From positions 1 to 9,744 of the forward strand of contig CABVCF010000079.1 in NCBI GenBank assembly GCA_902496775.1: a DNA stretch of 9,744 bases. Reading direction: 5' to 3'. Below are positions 5,795 through 9,744 of the stretch, one piece after another. A model generated the notes under the pieces. It saw only the letters and a list, made by a program, of their open reading frames with translations. It was not told the DNA's origin and made no database searches. Position 1 is the stretch's first letter; every line of letters begins with the position of its first letter. The DNA is from an uncultured Collinsella sp. GTDB taxonomy: Bacteria; Actinomycetota; Coriobacteriia; Coriobacteriales; Coriobacteriaceae. Both the position numbers and the translations under genes were made by a program.

Positions 5795-5801
5795 GTTGTG
5801 G

Positions 5802-8800
5802 TTAGCCCAGCAGGTCGATGACGTTGAAGCCGGCGTTGCTCTTGGCGATGACATCGCGGCCGCCAAAGACGCAGGTCGGCGATTCGGCCGCGATGCGCGT
5901 GACGTCGGCGCCGAGCGTGCGCAGCTCACCGGGCGTGGCGGCGAGCATCTGGGCGCGGCGCTCCTCGCGTGCGTGCGGATCGAGCCCGGCCAGGTAGGTC
6001 GTGTTGCGGCGCTTGGTGAGCGCGTACGGCTTCACCGGCGCGTCCATGCCGCTCACGCAGCTCACGATAAAGCCCTCAAAGGCGGCCTCGTCGGGCTCAA
6101 AGCTGCCGAGCCATTCGCCCGCGCGTTCCACGCGCTCAATCGAGGGGTCGATTGCCGGGTCGCGGTAGGTGTAGAACGCCGTCTGGCGCTCGCCGGCTGC
6201 GCGGAATCCGCAGCCGTACGCACCGCCCTTCACGCGAATCTCGTTCCACAGGTAATCGTAGGAGAGCGCGTTGGCAGCCACGGCCCAAGCGCCTGTCACG
6301 TCAATGCCCAGGCGACGCGGATCGCACGCACGCGCGGCAAAGCAGATGTCGCTGGGGATCACGAAAGCCTCGTGGCGGTCGCACGGCGTCGGCACCGCGA
6401 GCGCGCCGCGGTCGGCACCATCGCCCGCACCCAGCCCCAGGTCGCCCGCGGCATCCCAGTACGCGTCAAAGTCCTCGTCGCTGCCGGTAAAGCTCGCCAT
6501 GCAGCCGTCGGCCACAAAGATGCGGCCTGCCAGCTCGGCAAGCTTGGTACGCAGCCCGTCCACGCGCTCGTCAAAGTGCTCGAGCAAATCGCGCAGGAAC
6601 AGGTAGAAGTCTACGCCCGAGAGCTGCTCGCGCACCACGGCCGAAGGCGAGCTGTAGCTCATCGCGCGACCGAGCGCCGCCGAGTGGCCGTTGTTGATAA
6701 AGCCCTGCTCAAGCCCAATGCGAATCTGCGTGAGCACGTCGCGCACGCGGTCGGCGTCGGCATCTGCCAAAAGCGTGCTCGACCATACCTCGCGCGGCAG
6801 ACTCGCCAGCGCATCGATCTTCTCGGACAGGGCGCCGGCGCTCACCAGCAGGTAGGGGTGCACGCCGTCCACGTCGGGCTGCGTCATGACCTCGGTTGTA
6901 AAGCTCAAAAAGCCCAGCTTGCCGGCGAGTAAGTTGTCGAGCTCCTCGGCCGAATGCTCGCGCGTGGGCAGCTGCTTGAGTAGGCGGCAGAGCAGCGTCA
7001 CGTAGGGCAGGTCCTCAAATGCGACGCAGCTCAGGTCGAAGTACTGCATGGCGTAGGCCAGGCGGTTGGTGGGAATGCCGTGGCGCAGACAGGGGATGGG
7101 CGCGGTCGTGTCCACAATGAGCGGCGGCTCGGGGCGCGCCTCGCCAATGTCGGACACGCGCAGGCGCGGCAGCGTGGCCTTGGCCTCGGGCGTGTCCTCG
7201 GCCTCCTGCGCGGTACGCAGTGCGGCCGTGCGCTCGACCACGTCGGCCAGCTCGGCATCGGTCATGGCGTCGCGCTTGGCAGCCAGCTCGGCGACCTCGG
7301 CACCCTCCGAACCCTCGGCGGCATCCACCGGTACCAGCTCGACGAGCGCCATGTGGTCGTTTTCCAGCACCAGCTCGCGCAGCAGGTCCTCAAAGTAGCT
7401 GCCGTCCAGCTCGCCGCGAAGCTCCTCGTATACCGGGCCGTACTTGAGTGCCAGCGTCGCAGCGTCGTCATCGTAGAGCCACGTGCTCAGCGCGTCGCAC
7501 GCAATGGCCACGCCGTCGGCGATACCGTAGTCGCGCTGACGCAGGTCGTATTCGTTGCTGCTGATGATGGCCTCCAGACGCTCGCGCGGAACGCCATGCT
7601 CGCACAGGTCGCGGCAGGCGTCTTGGAACACGCGGCGCAGCTCGCGCGCCACGCCGGGCTGCGCGTTTTGCAGCATGATGAGCTCGTAGGGCTGCAGGCT
7701 CTCGGCCGCGGTGTAGCTCACCACGTTGCCGCCCAGGCCGGCGGCCAGAATGGCCTTCTTAACCGGTGCCTCGTTGGAACCCAGCAGCGCCTCGAACAGG
7801 ATATCCGCCGCGATCGTGCGCTTGCGGTCGAGTGCGCTGCCCAGCACAAGACCCAGGCCCACCAGGGCGTTCTCGGGCGTGGTGGCCATCTCGACGCGCT
7901 TATACTCGCAGGTCACGGGCGCCTGCACGCCCAGCGGATTGGGCGCCAGCGTGGACGGGTCCTCGCTGGCGGCGACGGCAGCGTCCATGCGGCGGCTCGC
8001 AGCGCTCGGCTGCGACAGATAGCGCTCGTCCAAAAATGCCAGCGCGCGGTCCACATCTAGGTCGCCGTAGAGTGTTATATAAGAGTTGGAAGGATTGTAG
8101 TGGCGCGCGTGCGTATCCAGGAACTGCTCGTAGGTGAGCGCGGGAATCGCGCGCGGGTCGCCGCCGCTCTCGTGCGCATAGGCGGTGTCGGGATAGAGCG
8201 CGGCGTTGACGGCGTCGTCCAGCACGCTCATGGGGTCGGACAGCGCGCCCTTCATCTCGTTGAACACCACGCCGTTATAGCGCAGCGTGCCCTCGCGCAG
8301 GCTCGCGGCGCTGCCGTCGCCCTCGCCCTCGGCGCTCTCTGGCAGATCCAGCTCGTAGTGCCAGCCCTCCTGCTCAAAAATGGTGGGCTTGGTATAGATG
8401 GCCGGGTTGAACACCGCGTCCAGGTACACGTCCATCAGGTTATACAGATCCTGCTCGTTGGTGGTGGCAACGGGGTAGATGGTCTTGTCGGGGTAGGTCA
8501 TGGCGTTGAGGAACGTCTGCATGGAGCTCTTGATCAGGTCGACAAACGGCTCCTTGACGGGAAACTTGGCCGATCCGCACAGCACCGAGTGCTCAAGAAT
8601 ATGGAACACGCCGGTGGAATCGGCCGGCGGCGTCTTAAAGCCAATGGCAAAGGCCTTGTTTTCGTCGTCGCACGCCAGGTACAGCAGGCGAGCGCCCGAG
8701 GCAGTGTGTCGCAGCACGTAGGCGTCCGAGTCGAGCTCGGGCACGGTCTCGCAGCGCTCGACGGCAAAGCCGTGGCAGGTGGTACCGGGTACCAGCAGCG

Positions 8801-8840
8801 CGGCAGCAGCGGCGCGCGGATCGGTTGAGGTGGTGGGCAT
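5802..8840 (-). CDS. M16C zinc metallopeptidase (presequence protease/insulinase-like)
   Basis: A 1012-residue single-chain M16 peptidase, the normal size for the presequence-protease (PreP/Cym1) branch, which cleaves short unfolded peptides inside a closed chamber. The inverted zinc motif HILEH is at 80-84 (zinc ligands His80 and His84, catalytic Glu83), followed by SVLCGS and the family block SMQTFLNAMTYPDKTIYPV (106-124). The third ligand is Glu195 in GVVFNEMKG. The C-terminal half carries RVKGGAYG at 869-876, matching the paired Arg and Tyr that contact substrate in PreP. An acidic, low-complexity insert (ESAEGEGDGSA) lies at about 168-178. There is no signal peptide or membrane segment, so it is probably cytoplasmic. 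The start at 8840 has AAAGGAG 7 bases upstream (minus strand, 8848-8854); the longer open frame to 9029 shows no family similarity. It appears monocistronic. Confidence 0.92.
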   Translation of the reverse strand: MPTTSTDPRAAAAALLVPGTTCHGFAVERCETVPELDSDAYVLRHTASGARLLYLACDDENKAFAIGFKTPPADSTGVFHILEHSVLCGSAKFPVKEPFVDLIKSSMQTFLNAMTYPDKTIYPVATTNEQDLYNLMDVYLDAVFNPAIYTKPTIFEQEGWHYELDLPESAEGEGDGSAASLREGTLRYNGVVFNEMKGALSDPMSVLDDAVNAALYPDTAYAHESGGDPRAIPALTYEQFLDTHARHYNPSNSYITLYGDLDVDRALAFLDERYLSQPSAASRRMDAAVAASEDPSTLAPNPLGVQAPVTCEYKRVEMATTPENALVGLGLVLGSALDRKRTIAADILFEALLGSNEAPVKKAILAAGLGGNVVSYTAAESLQPYELIMLQNAQPGVARELRRVFQDACRDLCEHGVPRERLEAIISSNEYDLRQRDYGIADGVAIACDALSTWLYDDDAATLALKYGPVYEELRGELDGSYFEDLLRELVLENDHMALVELVPVDAAEGSEGAEVAELAAKRDAMTDAELADVVERTAALRTAQEAEDTPEAKATLPRLRVSDIGEARPEPPLIVDTTAPIPCLRHGIPTNRLAYAMQYFDLSCVAFEDLPYVTLLCRLLKQLPTREHSAEELDNLLAGKLGFLSFTTEVMTQPDVDGVHPYLLVSAGALSEKIDALASLPREVWSSTLLADADADRVRDVLTQIRIGLEQGFINNGHSAALGRAMSYSSPSAVVREQLSGVDFYLFLRDLLEHFDERVDGLRTKLAELAGRIFVADGCMASFTGSDEDFDAYWDAAGDLGLGAGDGADRGALAVPTPCDRHEAFVIPSDICFAARACDPRRLGIDVTGAWAVAANALSYDYLWNEIRVKGGAYGCGFRAAGERQTAFYTYRDPAIDPSIERVERAGEWLGSFEPDEAAFEGFIVSCVSGMDAPVKPYALTKRRNTTYLAGLDPHAREERRAQMLAATPGELRTLGADVTRIAAESPTCVFGGRDVIAKSNAGFNVIDLLG

Positions 8841-8892
8841 ATGCAGTCTCCTTTGACGCCCCAGCGGGGGCGAATCGAGTCGAATCCTCGAG

Positions 8893-8898
8893 AGTATA
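8893..8898 (-). promoter_or_regulatory. Possible -10 box of the peptidase gene
   Basis: On the minus strand TATACT (5/6) lies about 52 bp upstream of the start codon at 8840. Directly upstream of it is the perfect palindrome CCCATATGGG (8899-8908). No convincing -35 hexamer is seen. Confidence 0.35.
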
Positions 8899-9125
8899 CC
8901 CATATGGGGCCGCGGCTCTGCGGCGAACTGAAGACGATGCCAGCGGATTGGCATGGGCCCCGTGTGTCCCGCCAAATGAGCGTGGATTTTCGGACGAAAT
9001 AATCCGTCGCAGGCCCAAATGCCGTCCAATTATCCACTCCCGCACACCTTTCGTCTCCAACCGTGAGATGAGAGATAGACGAGAGGCGTATACGAAAGAT
9101 GGCTGTACAGCAAAGAGCCAAACAA

Positions 9126-9149
9126 TTAATAGTGCTGTTAATAGTGCTG
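9126..9149 (+). repeat. Perfect 12-bp tandem duplication bracketed by inverted repeats
   Basis: TTAATAGTGCTG occurs twice without a gap (9126-9137, 9138-9149). CCAAACA at 9118-9124 and TGTTTGG at 9148-9154 form a 7-bp inverted repeat around it. It could be a replication-slippage product or paired protein-binding sites; nothing links it to either flanking gene. Confidence 0.6.
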
Positions 9150-9520
9150 TTTGGTTGGTGATTGTTTTTCAGTAAAAACACTTACGAATAAAGCAAGTTG
9201 CAAACAGCTGCCCCCTTATTTCGTGCTCAATTTTAAGGCGAGAAATTGCCGTCATATGATCGGACGAGTTACAACGATTGCGATTTAGTATTTGGCGCGG
9301 ATGCGGTCGATTTCGATGAAACGCTAGTTGACCACGCGGTAGATTGCACTTTCTCCCAGACGCCCCGGCAATGCGCAATAAGCCAGATAACAAAGCGATT
9401 GCCGGTGCGTCTATCCATGGGGAATTCCGGGAAAGCTTCTGCGGACAGGCAAAAGATTCGTCGGCCCCAAGCGGATTAAAGGTATTTGCATAAGACGTCA
9501 TTTAACTAGGGACGATGCAT

Positions 9521-9535
9521 ATTGAATCGTTCAAT
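9521..9535. promoter_or_regulatory. Operator-like palindrome ATTGAA-TCG-TTCAAT
   Basis: Perfect 6-bp arms with a 3-base centre, about 155 bp upstream of the gene starting at 9690 and about 80 bp before its proposed -35. The size and symmetry suit a dimeric regulator; no regulator can be assigned. Confidence 0.3.
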
Positions 9536-9611
9536 GAACTTGCACGCTGTGTCCAACAATGCCGAGTGTTGTTTTAAGGGGCTTGATGAAAGAACAGAAT
9601 CAAAATAATAC

Positions 9612-9647
9612 TTGCATAGTTAGTTATATAAAGTATTATAACGTTAT
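9612..9647 (+). promoter_or_regulatory. Promoter region with three GTTATA-type half-sites for the gene at 9690
   Basis: TTGCAT (9612-9617) and TATTAT (9634-9639, 5/6) are 16 bp apart and oriented towards the gene. Overlapping them, GTTATA (9623-9628) and TATAAC (9637-9642) form an inverted repeat with 8 bases between, and GTTAT recurs at 9643-9647 so that ATAACGTTAT (9638-9647) is itself a perfect palindrome. This is a plausible operator over a promoter, but AT-rich DNA produces such patterns by chance more easily. Confidence 0.4.
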
Positions 9648-9689
9648 GGGATGAATGAAGGGTTCATCTAAGTGAGTTAGGAGTAAGGG

Positions 9690-9744
9690 ATGTTCAATTT
9701 CGATGAGCCTCGTTACGAGAAGGTTGTGAGCGATGCCCTCGCTC
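9690..9744 (+). CDS. 5' end of an unidentified protein (3' end outside window)
   Basis: Eighteen codons are visible, MFNFDEPRYEKVVSDALA, with an AGGAG at 9679-9683 six bases upstream and a promoter-like region before it. The return of high-GC codons supports a true coding start. Too little is present for a family call; the opening is reminiscent of N-termini of SIS-domain sugar-phosphate proteins, but this is a guess from memory and not evidence. If correct, the window would hold two SIS genes. Confidence 0.6.
   Translation, partial: MFNFDEPRYEKVVSDALA

Larger units (their letters stand above)
5433..5801. other. Gene-free repeat cluster between cyclo-ligase and peptidase genes
   Basis: About 370 bp without a credible gene. 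Open frames across it are short and owe their repeated peptide (LQIET occurs twice on the minus strand) to the DNA repeats. Most of the stretch is palindromic: a 13-bp hairpin at 5449-5487, a 10-bp hairpin at 5511-5541, a four-armed inverted-repeat array at 5565-5722 and a 13-bp terminator-like hairpin at 5756-5794. Both flanking genes are on the minus strand, so a readthrough transcript would carry all of these as RNA hairpins. Confidence 0.8.
8841..9689. other. Long non-coding stretch, AT-rich on the right
   Basis: About 850 bp with no credible gene. The left end holds the peptidase ribosome-binding site and a likely -10 box. From about 9060 the base composition turns visibly AT-richer than the flanking genes and codon bias disappears. 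Recognisable features are a palindrome GCTGTACAGC (9102-9111), a 12-bp tandem duplication (9126-9149), a GAAA-tetraloop hairpin (9237-9250, 5 bp), a palindrome ATTGAA-TCG-TTCAAT (9521-9535) and the promoter region before 9690. Open frames on both strands at 9169-9501 overlap, lack ribosome-binding sites and match nothing recognised. Confidence 0.6.

Noticed and set aside
5433..5801. CRISPR array
   Set aside because: The repeated units alternate in orientation, are few and have unequal spacers that resemble each other; a CRISPR array needs direct repeats with unrelated, uniform spacers.
5685..6932. A 415-codon open frame on the plus strand opposite the peptidase gene
   Set aside because: It begins in the repeat cluster and runs antisense to a well-supported M16C gene; its composition is typical of a GC-driven shadow frame.
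8841..9029. N-terminal extension of the peptidase to an ATG at 9029
   Set aside because: The extra 63 residues are unlike the family and cross the likely -10 box; the start at 8840 has a well-placed AAAGGAG.
9246..9479. Small frames on either strand, including a minus-strand stretch near 9320-9375 reading LPGRLGESAIYRVVN that faintly recalls a helix-turn-helix
   Set aside because: In-frame stop codons follow directly, the similarity is short and from memory, and no ribosome-binding site is present. It could be a decayed regulator gene, but the sequence alone does not support annotating one.

Overview
The window looks like chromosomal DNA from a high-GC anaerobic actinobacterium, most likely a Collinsella-like member of the Coriobacteriia. 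This is an inference from strongly G/C-ending codons, the protein repertoire and the style of the intergenic repeats; no database was consulted. Six genes are complete. The recQ gene is cut by the left edge, and a further gene is cut by the right edge after 18 codons.

Layout, left to right. (1) 2-1434 (+): the 3' part of recQ, followed two bases later by a GntR/HutC-type regulator with a UTRA ligand domain. (2) 1435-2547 (+): a promoter region carrying two phased copies of a repeated motif, then a SIS-domain protein of the fructoselysine-6-phosphate deglycase type. The regulator very probably controls this gene. (3) 2597-3655 (-): a strong terminator and an L-lactate/L-2-hydroxyisocaproate dehydrogenase-family enzyme. 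(4) 3867-4793 (+): metA, divergent from the dehydrogenase. It carries Glu111, the residue that marks acetyl-CoA rather than succinyl-CoA use. (5) 4836-5432 (-): 5-formyltetrahydrofolate cyclo-ligase, convergent with metA. (6) 5433-5801: a gene-free stretch packed with hairpins and inverted repeats. (7) 5802-8840 (-): a large M16C (presequence-protease-like) zinc peptidase. (8) 8841-9689: a long, visibly AT-richer stretch with no convincing gene but several operator-like sites, leading to a promoter and the first codons of a new + strand gene at 9690.

The genes do not form one pathway. RecQ is DNA repair; the GntR/SIS pair suggests catabolism of a phosphorylated Amadori product or amino sugar; the dehydrogenase interconverts 2-oxo and 2-hydroxy acids; MetA starts methionine synthesis; the cyclo-ligase feeds the folate pool; and the peptidase degrades peptides.

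The most unusual content is non-coding. Four hairpins present GGGACA at the start of the loop, two of them with an identical 13-bp-stem/13-nt-loop geometry. Beside them lie two head-to-head copies of a ~67-bp hairpin element whose four arms can pair in two mutually exclusive ways. Together they resemble a REP/BIME-type cluster of small mobile palindromes.
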